From Lachnospiraceae bacterium (GTDB taxonomy: Bacteria; Bacillota; Clostridia; Lachnospirales; Lachnospiraceae): a DNA stretch of 64,000 nucleotides. The notes under the pieces were generated by a model. The model worked only from the letters and a program-made list of their open reading frames with translations. It ran no database searches and was not told the DNA's origin. The stretch lies in contig SVFK01000004.1 of NCBI GenBank assembly GCA_015056915.1, forward strand, positions 123,476 to 187,475. The letters are read 5' to 3'. This document shows positions 18,748 to 26,456 of this stretch, piece after piece (within the stretch, counting starts at the first letter, position 1; the number at the start of each line of letters is the position of its first letter). The translations under genes were made by a program, and so were the position numbers.

Positions 18748-19202
18748 TTTGTGCGGCCCAATGTGAGGATGAGGGCGGACACCCCTTCTCCAAGGAAGTT
18801 AACAGCCTTTCACATGATTTCTTAGGTATGGGAATTTAAAGTGCGGCTGCCCGAAGCGACTGTTTGAGACGCCCCGGCGGCACCCTATCTAAAAATGCCG
18901 ATAAACCCTTTCGGGAAAATCTAATCAGCACTGTCAGAAACGATATTAACAGCCCGGTTCAAAAACTCGTTTACACTCAAACAGTTGAACCGGGCTGTAC
19001 GTATTCTTCCATGTGCTGATTGATTTTCCACAAAAGCGTTTAAAGGCATTTTTAGATAGGGTGCCGCCGGGGCGTCGAGTTTGGACCGTAGGGCAGCCTG
19101 GTGCATTTTAAATTCCCATATCAAGAAATCCTGAAAGGCTGTTTCCGACCTTGGAGAAGGGGTGTCCGCCCTCATCCTCACATTGGTCTGCATAAAACTA
19201 GA
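18748..19202. repeat. Large imperfect palindrome (~450 bp) between convergent genes
   Basis: This stretch is a near-continuous inverted repeat. Perfectly complementary blocks in order from the outside are 18758-18795 with 19149-19186 (38 bp), 18801-18812 with 19132-19143, 18816-18823 with 19123-19130, 18827-18840 with 19107-19120, 18845-18852 with 19091-19098, 18868-18899 with 19045-19076 (32 bp), 18914-18921 with 19022-19029, 18923-18931 with 19013-19021, and the inner stem 18949-18962 with 18985-18998 around a 22-base loop. The blocks are parted by small internal loops of nearly equal length on both sides. It is visibly more GC-rich than its neighbours and fills the whole gap between the DUF3048 and leuA stops. 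The minus strand of the right arm has a 90-codon open frame (18921-19193). It could be a non-autonomous mobile element or a structured RNA, and incidentally a two-way terminator. Confidence 0.92.
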
Positions 19203-19214
19203 GTTTGGAGTCCA

Positions 19215-20894
19215 TTATATGCCGCCAAGGCCCAGACGATTAATCGCCGAGAAAAGCGCGCGAACGGAAGCACGGGTGATATTGGAGCTGACTCCTACGC
19301 CATAGGTTACATGACCTGTATTGGAATCCAGCAGGTGGATGTACGCTGCTGCCTGAGAGCTTGCACCGCTTTGCAGAGCATGCTCCTCGTAGTCAAGGAC
19401 CTTAATGGCAATGCCAAGCTCATGTGACAATCCACGCTGTACTGCATCAATAGGACCGTTTCCAACAGCTTCAAAGGTCTTCTCCACACCATGATCTGTA
19501 TATACAACCGTTACATGTGTATCAAATTGTGTTTTCACAGAGTCACTCAAATCATCCACACGCAGCTTGCGGAAGTGGATAGGCTCCTTCTTCTCCAGAT
19601 ATTCTTTGCTGAAGCATTCCATAATTTGTTCCGGAGATACCTCTCCCTGCTTCTCAGAAACAGACTGAATAACATTGGCAAATTCCTTGTGCATAGCCTT
19701 TGGAAGCTTGAAGCCAAAATAGGTATCCATAACAAAGGCAACACCGCCCTTACCGGACTGAGAGTTAATACGCACAATAGGCTCATATTCTCTTCCGATA
19801 TCCGCAGGATCAATGGGCAGATAAGGCACCTGCCAGATTTCACTCTGACGTTCCTTCATAGCCTGCACGCCCTTGTTAATAGCATCCTGATGCGAACCGG
19901 AAAAGGCAGTAAACACCAATTTTCCTGCATAGGGATGTCTCGGATGAATTGGCAGTTTACAGCAACGCTCGTAAATCTCGATAATTTCATTAACGTGCTC
20001 AATGTTCAATTCAGGATTAATGCCCTGAGAAAACATGTTATATGCGATATTCAAAATATCTACATTACCGGTACGTTCACCGTTACCAAACAAAGTACCC
20101 TCTACACGGTCTGCTCCTGCCAGCATAGCAAGCTCAGCACTGGCAACACCCGTGCCACGGTCATTGTGAGGATGTACACTGACAATAACACTTTCACGAT
20201 TATTCAAATGCTTAATCATCCATTCAATCTGATCAGCATATACGTTTGGCGTATTCATTTCCACTGTAGAAGGCAGATTGATAATCATGGGATTCTCCGG
20301 TGTCGGTTCCCATGTATCAATAACTGCATTACAGATGTCACGAGAAAACTCAAGCTCTGTACCGGTAAAACTCTCCGGAGAATATTCTAAAATAATCTTT
20401 CCGGGGAATTTCGCTGCACGTTCCTTCACCATCTTTGTACCTTTTACCGCAATATCAGTAATCTGCTCTCTATCCATGCGGAACACCACATCTCGCTGTA
20501 AAGTAGAAGTGGAATTATAAATATGTACTACCGCCTGCTTACAGCCCTCAATGGACTCAAAGGTGCGTTCAATCAATTCTTCTCTGCACTGTGTCAATAC
20601 CTGAACCACCACATCATCAGGAATCAATCTGCGGTCTATAAGCTGACGCAGAAAATCATATTCAATCTGGCTTGCTGCCGGAAAACCAATTTCAATTTCT
20701 TTGAAACCCAGCCCAATCAAAAATTGGAACATTTCTATTTTCTCTTCCACCACCATGGGATCAATCAGTGCCTGATTACCGTCACGCAAATCAACACTAC
20801 ACCAAATAGGAGCTTTGGTAATCTCTTTATTGGGCCACTCTCTTTCCGGATAATTCACTACCGGATTTTTACGATATCTACTATAGTTTAACAT
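19215..20894 (-). CDS. leuA: 2-isopropylmalate synthase
   Basis: A 559-residue enzyme that condenses acetyl-CoA with 2-oxoisovalerate in the first committed step of leucine synthesis. It belongs to the longer LeuA2 type. Visible are the substrate and metal motifs WCSVDLRDGNQALIDPM, VSVHPHNDRGTGVASAELAM and GTLFGNGERTGNVDI of the TIM barrel, and a C-terminal regulatory domain (about 430-559) that normally binds leucine for feedback control. It is monocistronic here: HPr's terminator is upstream and the large palindrome lies directly downstream. I see no T-box or leader peptide in the ~100-base leader. Confidence 0.96.
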   Translation of the reverse strand: MLNYSRYRKNPVVNYPEREWPNKEITKAPIWCSVDLRDGNQALIDPMVVEEKIEMFQFLIGLGFKEIEIGFPAASQIEYDFLRQLIDRRLIPDDVVVQVLTQCREELIERTFESIEGCKQAVVHIYNSTSTLQRDVVFRMDREQITDIAVKGTKMVKERAAKFPGKIILEYSPESFTGTELEFSRDICNAVIDTWEPTPENPMIINLPSTVEMNTPNVYADQIEWMIKHLNNRESVIVSVHPHNDRGTGVASAELAMLAGADRVEGTLFGNGERTGNVDILNIAYNMFSQGINPELNIEHVNEIIEIYERCCKLPIHPRHPYAGKLVFTAFSGSHQDAINKGVQAMKERQSEIWQVPYLPIDPADIGREYEPIVRINSQSGKGGVAFVMDTYFGFKLPKAMHKEFANVIQSVSEKQGEVSPEQIMECFSKEYLEKKEPIHFRKLRVDDLSDSVKTQFDTHVTVVYTDHGVEKTFEAVGNGPIDAVQRGLSHELGIAIKVLDYEEHALQSGASSQAAAYIHLLDSNTGHVTYGVGVSSNITRASVRALFSAINRLGLGGI

Positions 20895-20985
20895 TTCTCT
20901 TCCTCTTCCTTCTTTCCTTACTTTTCCTACCGCATAGTCAGCGGTAAAGATATATTTTACAAAAAAGAATATGCATCCTTGTAAA

Positions 20986-21020
20986 GCGAAAATAACAGCT
21001 CATCCATACGGATGAGCTGT
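20986..21020 (-). terminator. Terminator of the HPr gene
   Basis: ACAGCTCATCC (20995-21005) pairs perfectly with GGATGAGCTGT (21010-21020) around a 4-base loop. On the minus strand it is followed by TATTTT, just after the HPr stop at 21025. Confidence 0.88.
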
Positions 21021-21024
21021 CCCT

Positions 21025-21288
21025 TTATTCACCAAGTCCGCTTTCCACTGCCTCTACCAGAGTCTTTAATGCTTCCTCTTCGTCTTCACCCTCACATACA
21101 AATTCAATCTCATCACCGCATTTTACACACGCACCCAATACACTTAAAACACTCTTTGCATTTGCTGTATTATCACGGAAAGAAAATGTAATTAACGATT
21201 TAAACTGCATTGCTTCTTTACACAGGATACCTGCTGGTCTAAGATGCAGGCCAGTAGGATTTTTAATAACCACTTTCTGACTTACCAT
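21025..21288 (-). CDS. ptsH: HPr phosphocarrier protein
   Basis: An 87-residue HPr of the phosphotransferase system. It keeps the active-site motif NPTGLHLRPAG, whose His accepts phosphate from Enzyme I, and the regulatory Ser in NAKSVLSVLG, the site of HPr kinase. The usual GIHARPA is GLHLRPA here. An in-frame ATG at 21303 gives five extra residues, but its own bases form the GGAGG ribosome site for the ATG at 21288, which I therefore use. It has its own promoter and terminator. Compare the His-less HPr-like gene at 59984. Confidence 0.93.
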   Translation of the reverse strand: MVSQKVVIKNPTGLHLRPAGILCKEAMQFKSLITFSFRDNTANAKSVLSVLGACVKCGDEIEFVCEGEDEEEALKTLVEAVESGLGE

Positions 21289-21363
21289 AAGCCTACCCTC
21301 CAATTCTCTGTGTCAGCATGATGTATTGTCTACACTTATATGCGTAACACATCTTCTTATTTC

Positions 21364-21392
21364 ACTATAGCATGATTGCGTGTCAATCACAA
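21364..21392 (-). promoter_or_regulatory. Promoter of the HPr gene
   Basis: TTGTGA (21387-21392) and TATAGT (21364-21369) on the minus strand, 17 bases apart, lie about 75 bases before the chosen ATG. Confidence 0.55.
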
Positions 21393-21431
21393 GCGATTTT
21401 CCGCTTTTATAAAATTTATTTTACCTAAATT

Positions 21432-22706
21432 TTACAAATCTTCCGTTTCAGAAATAGTAACACTCACTGCCACTGGCGTTTCCACAGTAATATCCTCTGA
21501 CAAGTTGAAGACAACAGGTATATTGTAGGTGCCACCCCTCAACTCTGTCATTTCTTCATCCACCATCCACGCCATTATATCCAAAACACCGGTGACAGTA
21601 TTTTGCTGAAGAGGTGCTACAAACTGATTTAATCCCGATACTGTCAGCGAATATTTTTCAATATCAACAGGCAATTCAGCAGTATATCCCTCCGGTAGAT
21701 TCCGAATCGTTATATTCTCTGCAGGAATCTCCATATCCTTTTCTTCAACAGGCTCTATATATATGGTAGCTGTAATCCTGCCATTAAATTTCTTATCAGC
21801 AAATTTAATGTTGGTGGGCAGGTATTCCTCTAAATCGACCACCTCTACCACATCACCGGTAGCACCACTAATATCAAGCCGTTCTGCAGGAATTGTTACA
21901 GCACTGACATTAGCAAGAGCCGCATTGGTGCCGGCTATCACAACTCTTGACATAGTGCCTTCCACTACACCGGTAGCCAGATAACCCTCTGCAGGTTCTC
22001 CCATATATTGAATCTTTATAGGCACATCCTTGGTAGCAAGCACTTCCACTGTCATATGCGCATAATTTACATTCTTCTTAATATTATCGTTTTCGATTTC
22101 ATTTCCTTCGGCATCATACAGCTTAATATCAATATTGGCAGAAAGGCTGGTAGATGCTCCGGCTACGCTGATATCCACACCTGCATGATCCACTGTGGAA
22201 ATAGCCGATTCAGGACCGGATATTTCAATATTGGTCTGATCCAGATAAGCATTAGACACAATATATCCTTCTTCTACTTCTCCTACCGTATTGCCTATCA
22301 GCTTAATCCACTTACTCTTCTTATTTTCCACATTCAGACGAACCACCTCATGGTCTCCCTCAATGGAGGTAACCTCTGCTCCCTGAACACTATAGCTGAT
22401 AGCAATGGTATTAATGTCTGTCAGCTTACTCATATCTGCTTCAGCTACGATATCGGAGGCACGCAATTCTGTAAGAATACTTCTGGGCGCTGACACGGTT
22501 ACTCTAACCACATCCGTGTTATCCAACACCTCATATACCTTGCCTTCCTTCTCCAAAAGCTCGGTATTAGTCAATTTCACCTGTACATTATTAAACCTCT
22601 CCGTTTCCTTCGGGTCATCAATCTGCACTACCAGAAACCATAAAACGAATGCAAGCACCAGGGATGCCAGCTTAAGTCCCAGATTATGCAATATCTTTTT
22701 TCTCAT
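21432..22706 (-). CDS. cdaR: YbbR-domain protein, probable c-di-AMP cyclase regulator
   Basis: A 424-residue protein with one N-terminal membrane helix (LGLKLASLVLAFVLWFLVVQ) and about four extracellular YbbR repeats, each marked by pairs such as VRVTVSAPRSILTEL and IEISGPESAISTVDHAGVDI. In Bacillus and relatives the equivalent CdaR binds and modulates the membrane cyclase CdaA. Its ATG overlaps the stop of the cyclase gene (ATGA), so the two are translationally coupled and their products should meet in the membrane. Confidence 0.92.
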   Translation of the reverse strand: MRKKILHNLGLKLASLVLAFVLWFLVVQIDDPKETERFNNVQVKLTNTELLEKEGKVYEVLDNTDVVRVTVSAPRSILTELRASDIVAEADMSKLTDINTIAISYSVQGAEVTSIEGDHEVVRLNVENKKSKWIKLIGNTVGEVEEGYIVSNAYLDQTNIEISGPESAISTVDHAGVDISVAGASTSLSANIDIKLYDAEGNEIENDNIKKNVNYAHMTVEVLATKDVPIKIQYMGEPAEGYLATGVVEGTMSRVVIAGTNAALANVSAVTIPAERLDISGATGDVVEVVDLEEYLPTNIKFADKKFNGRITATIYIEPVEEKDMEIPAENITIRNLPEGYTAELPVDIEKYSLTVSGLNQFVAPLQQNTVTGVLDIMAWMVDEEMTELRGGTYNIPVVFNLSEDITVETPVAVSVTISETEDL

Positions 22707-23581
22707 TTCTTAGTCCGGCTCCTTCCCTTCCATATACGTTTTCCCTTAGTCTCACTATTTTGGTTCATATTCAATATCTGCTGCATACGGGCTCTTAACT
22801 CCTCCGCATCCAGATTACGCTCCAGCTGTCCCTCATATGCCATACTGATTTTACCGCTTTCCTCAGACACGATGATGGTCAAGGAGTCTGTCACTTCCGA
22901 AATACCTACACCGGCACGATGTCTGGTTCCCAGCTCCTTGCTCAGACTCAGGTTGTCAGAAAGAGGCAAATAGCAGGTAGCCGAAACCACTCGATTACCA
23001 CGAATAATAACTGCACCATCATGAAGCGGTGTGTTATGTTCAAATATATTAATCAGTAACTGACTGGACACAATCGCATCCACATCAATGCCTGTTCTTT
23101 CATAATCGCGCAGATTGACTGTCTGCTCAATAACAATCAAGGCACCTGTCTTGACCTTTCCCATCTCAACACATGCCTTTGCAATTTCATTCAAGGTCTT
23201 CTCAGACAGCAATCCTTCTTCTCGTCTCTTAGTACCAAAAGGCAACACAGATGCAATCAGACTCTTCTTGCCCAGTCCCTCCAACGCAGCACGCAATTCG
23301 GGCTGTAGGACCACAATCAGCGCCATGAGCGCAAAGCTCAATATATTTTGCGCCATCCAGAGAATCGTATTCATTTCAAACAGGTACGCAAGCAACAGAA
23401 ACACACAGATTACAATCAATCCTTTTAACAGTACCCATGCCCGCGTAGTCTTCATCCACACTAAAATATAGTACAACAATAAGGCGATAATCAGAATCTC
23501 CAATACATCACCCAAGTCAATTTTTGTACCATAAGTACTGAAATCTTTTAAAGAATCAATCACTGCATCAATCCACTGCAT
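22703..23581 (-). CDS. cdaA: Membrane diadenylate cyclase CdaA
   Basis: A 292-residue enzyme that makes cyclic di-AMP from two ATP. Three N-terminal membrane helices (about residues 22-85) precede the DAC domain. It shows the catalytic LHDGAVIIRGNRV (DGA motif) near residue 182 and LGTRHRAGVGISE (RHR motif) near residue 215. C-di-AMP controls potassium and osmolyte uptake and wall homeostasis. It sits directly before its partner gene with a YbbR domain. Unlike many Firmicutes, no glmM follows in this window. The last ~25 residues are basic. Confidence 0.95.
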   Translation of the reverse strand: MQWIDAVIDSLKDFSTYGTKIDLGDVLEILIIALLLYYILVWMKTTRAWVLLKGLIVICVFLLLAYLFEMNTILWMAQNILSFALMALIVVLQPELRAALEGLGKKSLIASVLPFGTKRREEGLLSEKTLNEIAKACVEMGKVKTGALIVIEQTVNLRDYERTGIDVDAIVSSQLLINIFEHNTPLHDGAVIIRGNRVVSATCYLPLSDNLSLSKELGTRHRAGVGISEVTDSLTIIVSEESGKISMAYEGQLERNLDAEELRARMQQILNMNQNSETKGKRIWKGRSRTKK

Positions 23582-23641
23582 TTTTTACCAGTCCTGCCCT
23601 CGTCTTTCTATTATTGCGCGGTAAGTCTCCATGCAAATCTA

Positions 23642-24823
23642 TTAAAACAATTCTTCATAATCATCACTGTCATCAACAACGGCATTATTACTGTTGATTG
23701 TTATGCTTTTTCCATTATTCATATAATCTCTATGTTGATTATATGCTGTCTGGCTTCTATTTACACCGGAGCGTGCCGGAGCAGTTCTCTCTGTTGTCAC
23801 ACTACGCCTGTTTGTTGCACTCTGACGATTATCTACTGTATTTTGTCCACTCACTCTAGCACTACTCTGCGGGCTTCTCGTCGCGGCAGCCGTGCTTCTC
23901 TGAGCATTAATTTTCTTCACCGTCTTAGTGGGTGCTGCTACTGTCATTTTCGGCACAGCCTTCACATAATAATAATATTCATCATCTTCAAACTGCACCT
24001 TCTCTGTCCGGCTGTAGTCCACACAGAATCTGAAAAATTCTATAATCTTACCCACAACTATAGCCAATACAGCACCGAGAATTGCACTCACTACTGACAT
24101 ATTTGTGTCATAAATCAAATCTCCAACCAAAAGAACAACCAGATTCGTCATAACACCTGCTATAATTGCAATAGACCAGGAATAATCAACGGACATCCTT
24201 CGAATCAGATACACTACAATTACTGTAATTGCAAATGCTGCAATCATTACTATCATAGCCTTATTATCAAGCATTCCGTCAATCAGCAGCCGTAGCTTGG
24301 CGGTAATCTCCTCTTCACCCATAGTACTGATGGTGGGAGCATTCACAAGCACCGTCTGCAACAAGTAATATACTACAACGCCGCATCCCACAGAAACAGC
24401 AGATGCAGGTGTTCCTATCAATCCCATAGCAATCGGCATCACATAAGGAATTCCATAACTGCATAAAATAGGCGTGAGTACTACTACCAGCGAATCCTTA
24501 GGTGCCAAACGCACAAACAGCAAAAACAGCAACATATATACCACAAGTCCGACCAATGCCGCTTCTAAAGACATTGCGTACATATGTAACAAGCTGAAAA
24601 GTGTCGCAAACAAGGTAATAAATCCTGTGGGCATAAAAGAACAGAACAATGCCACTATCAGCACCACTGCCATATTGTCCAGTCTGGTCATATATCCCAG
24701 CTTTCCATTAATGACGTTCAACACCCAAAACGCCAACAGAAATTTTATCACCGGCAAAATGAACACTTCATTTTTGCTGTAAATCGATTTGATTTTTTCT
24801 CTTAATTCCAGTAAACCAGTCAT
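23642..24823 (-). CDS. Polytopic membrane protein with disordered Ser/Thr/Arg tail
   Basis: A 393-residue protein I cannot assign. About eight to ten membrane helices cover residues 22-275. The next ~115 residues are cytoplasmic and probably disordered, rich in Ser, Thr, Arg, Ala and Asn (AQRSTAAATRSPQSSARV), and end in an acidic DDSDDYEELF. A GGAGGAAAG ribosome site precedes the ATG. It lies 60 bases upstream of cdaA and 28 downstream of the small membrane protein, in one likely operon, so a link to c-di-AMP or envelope control is possible but unproven. Confidence 0.8.
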   Translation of the reverse strand: MTGLLELREKIKSIYSKNEVFILPVIKFLLAFWVLNVINGKLGYMTRLDNMAVVLIVALFCSFMPTGFITLFATLFSLLHMYAMSLEAALVGLVVYMLLFLLFVRLAPKDSLVVVLTPILCSYGIPYVMPIAMGLIGTPASAVSVGCGVVVYYLLQTVLVNAPTISTMGEEEITAKLRLLIDGMLDNKAMIVMIAAFAITVIVVYLIRRMSVDYSWSIAIIAGVMTNLVVLLVGDLIYDTNMSVVSAILGAVLAIVVGKIIEFFRFCVDYSRTEKVQFEDDEYYYYVKAVPKMTVAAPTKTVKKINAQRSTAAATRSPQSSARVSGQNTVDNRQSATNRRSVTTERTAPARSGVNRSQTAYNQHRDYMNNGKSITINSNNAVVDDSDDYEELF

Positions 24824-24851
24824 TCTTTCCTCCAGGTCGCAACTTCATTTG

Positions 24852-25238
24852 CTACTCGTTATATAAAGAACTCAATTTTTTCAAGTTATTATAATAGCAT
24901 TTCAGACTTTTCTTCGCTTTTGCATAACGATACAAATAGATAATATATGTCAACACCGCATATACCACCACCGTAATCACATAATATAGCAGGACATTCT
25001 TAGCAAAGGCAAGTAAATCCATCTTGTAAATATCCTGCATAAAGGTTTCAAAATCATAAAAAATAAACAAAGCAAAGCAAACCACATATGCAATCGTCGC
25101 ACATATCACAGACTTCAACACTTGAATGGTAACATAATCACCGCGAAAAAATCTGCCGATAGCCATATTCTTTTTGCCTTCATTTTCTTCATAAGATGCC
25201 ATTTTGGTCATCAATATGATGCGTTCTTCATTCAGCAT
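24852..25238 (-). CDS. Small membrane protein of unknown function
   Basis: A 128-residue protein with two hydrophobic helices (about 37-58 and 78-103) flanked by charged ends: N-terminal NEERIILMTKMASYEENEG and a Lys/Tyr-rich C-terminus. GGAGG lies 10 bases before the ATG. It is placed between the YvyF-type zinc protein and the polytopic membrane protein. No family recognised. Confidence 0.75.
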   Translation of the reverse strand: MLNEERIILMTKMASYEENEGKKNMAIGRFFRGDYVTIQVLKSVICATIAYVVCFALFIFYDFETFMQDIYKMDLLAFAKNVLLYYVITVVVYAVLTYIIYLYRYAKAKKSLKCYYNNLKKLSSLYNE

Positions 25239-25265
25239 AAAATATAAGCCTCCGAATAAAAATGT

Positions 25266-25670
25266 CTAAAAGTATCTCATCTTAGGATTCGTAGGATCTG
25301 GTCTCCTCGTCTCCGGCATCTTCGACACGTTCTGTTTTAAAACACTCTGCAGGTCTCTTGTTGTATTTGTCTTACACTTATCGCAGTACTTTCCACAACG
25401 AATAAGAGCACCACACCCATCACAATTCAGATAGATAGGAGAATCCTCCGACAACTGTAATCTTTCTTCACGCAGCCACTGACGAATCTGACTGGGATCA
25501 ACCTCACATGCCTCCGATACCTCAGGAATGGTAATACCCGGATGCTCTCTGATATATTCTTTTACAATCTGGAATTTCTCTTCCAACTTTTCACGGCATC
25601 TCGGGCACAAAAAAGGACCCATCACATAATTAAAAATACGTCCGCAGTTTCTGCAATTTCTTACATTCAT
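25266..25670 (-). CDS. YvyF-type flagellar-operon zinc protein
   Basis: A 134-residue protein with an N-terminal zinc ribbon (CRNCGRIF...CPRCREKL), a helix-turn-helix-like middle (GITIPEVSEACEVDPSQIRQ) and a second zinc site (CDGCGALIRCGKYCDKC). This order matches the YvyF/TIGR03826 family coded next to comF and flagellar genes in Bacillus. Its molecular role is not settled; a regulatory link between competence and motility loci has been suggested. It follows comF here by 26 bases. Confidence 0.85.
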   Translation of the reverse strand: MNVRNCRNCGRIFNYVMGPFLCPRCREKLEEKFQIVKEYIREHPGITIPEVSEACEVDPSQIRQWLREERLQLSEDSPIYLNCDGCGALIRCGKYCDKCKTNTTRDLQSVLKQNVSKMPETRRPDPTNPKMRYF

Positions 25671-25696
25671 ACTAACACCATACCTTTCCTCCGAAT

Positions 25697-26407
25697 CTAT
25701 ACACCCGCTCCACAGGCCAACGTGATTACATATACATTTTTCACGCCATGCCTTTTTAATACATCCGTCGCTTCATTCACTGTACTGCCGGTGGTATATA
25801 TGTCATCTATTATTATAATCGTATTTAATTTTACATCATTTTGCCCTATAATGAAAGCCTTTTTCAAATTATTTTGCCGTTCAACGGGATTTTGTTTCTT
25901 TAAAGGCACCGTATTTTTCACACGAACCAGCAAATCATCAAAAACCGGTATTCCCATACATCTGCCCACCGCATTTGCCAACAACTGTGCCTGATTATAT
26001 CCGCGCTTAAGCTGCCGTTTTCGGTGCAGCGGTATCGGTATCAGTCCATCCGGCCTGACTTCACGTATGAAATCCCCCAAATAACGTGCTATTTCCTCAC
26101 CAAAATAATCTGCATACTCCTGCCTGCCGCCATTTTTTAACCGATAAATTGAAGGAGCTACACTTTGATATTCATAAAGGGCTCTTCCGCGTACATACAA
26201 ATGCTTTTTACGCTTACAATCAAAACATAGCGATTCCTCTCCGTAAAGCTTTTTACCACACTGTAAACACCATGGCGGTGTCAAAAGCTGAAGACTTTTC
26301 ATGCAACCTGTGCATATTTTCTCACCGAAGGGCTTAACCATTTCATCACATACGGGACAACGCCTTGGAAATAACAACTGCAAAAGCCCCTGCATTATTC
26401 TCCTCAT
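25697..26407 (-). CDS. comF: ComF family phosphoribosyltransferase-like protein
   Basis: A 236-residue protein with an N-terminal zinc-finger region of four Cys pairs (CPVC, CTGC, CLQC, CFDC) and a C-terminal phosphoribosyltransferase fold whose PRPP loop is TIIIIDDIYTTGSTVNEATD. ComF is needed for DNA uptake during transformation in competent bacteria. Two starts are possible: the ATG at 26407 has AAGGA, and the ATG at 26395 has GAGGAG. It sits between recD2 and the YvyF-type gene. Confidence 0.9.
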   Translation of the reverse strand: MRRIMQGLLQLLFPRRCPVCDEMVKPFGEKICTGCMKSLQLLTPPWCLQCGKKLYGEESLCFDCKRKKHLYVRGRALYEYQSVAPSIYRLKNGGRQEYADYFGEEIARYLGDFIREVRPDGLIPIPLHRKRQLKRGYNQAQLLANAVGRCMGIPVFDDLLVRVKNTVPLKKQNPVERQNNLKKAFIIGQNDVKLNTIIIIDDIYTTGSTVNEATDVLKRHGVKNVYVITLACGAGV

Positions 26408-26456
26408 ACTCAGTCCTTTCGGACCTTCTCCACATTACAATCCAGTCGACGCTTCC

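Noticed and set aside
18921..19193. 90-codon open frame on the minus strand as a real gene
   Set aside because: It runs along one arm of the palindrome, has no clear ribosome site, and is better treated as part of the repeat. Kept only as a finding.
19491..20390. Plus-strand open frame of 299 codons
   Set aside because: It lies fully antisense to leuA, whose motifs are complete.
20895..21024. T-box or leader peptide before leuA
   Set aside because: The stretch is ~130 bases, half of it the HPr terminator. I see no T-box TGG-type bulge, no Leu-codon run and no antiterminator.
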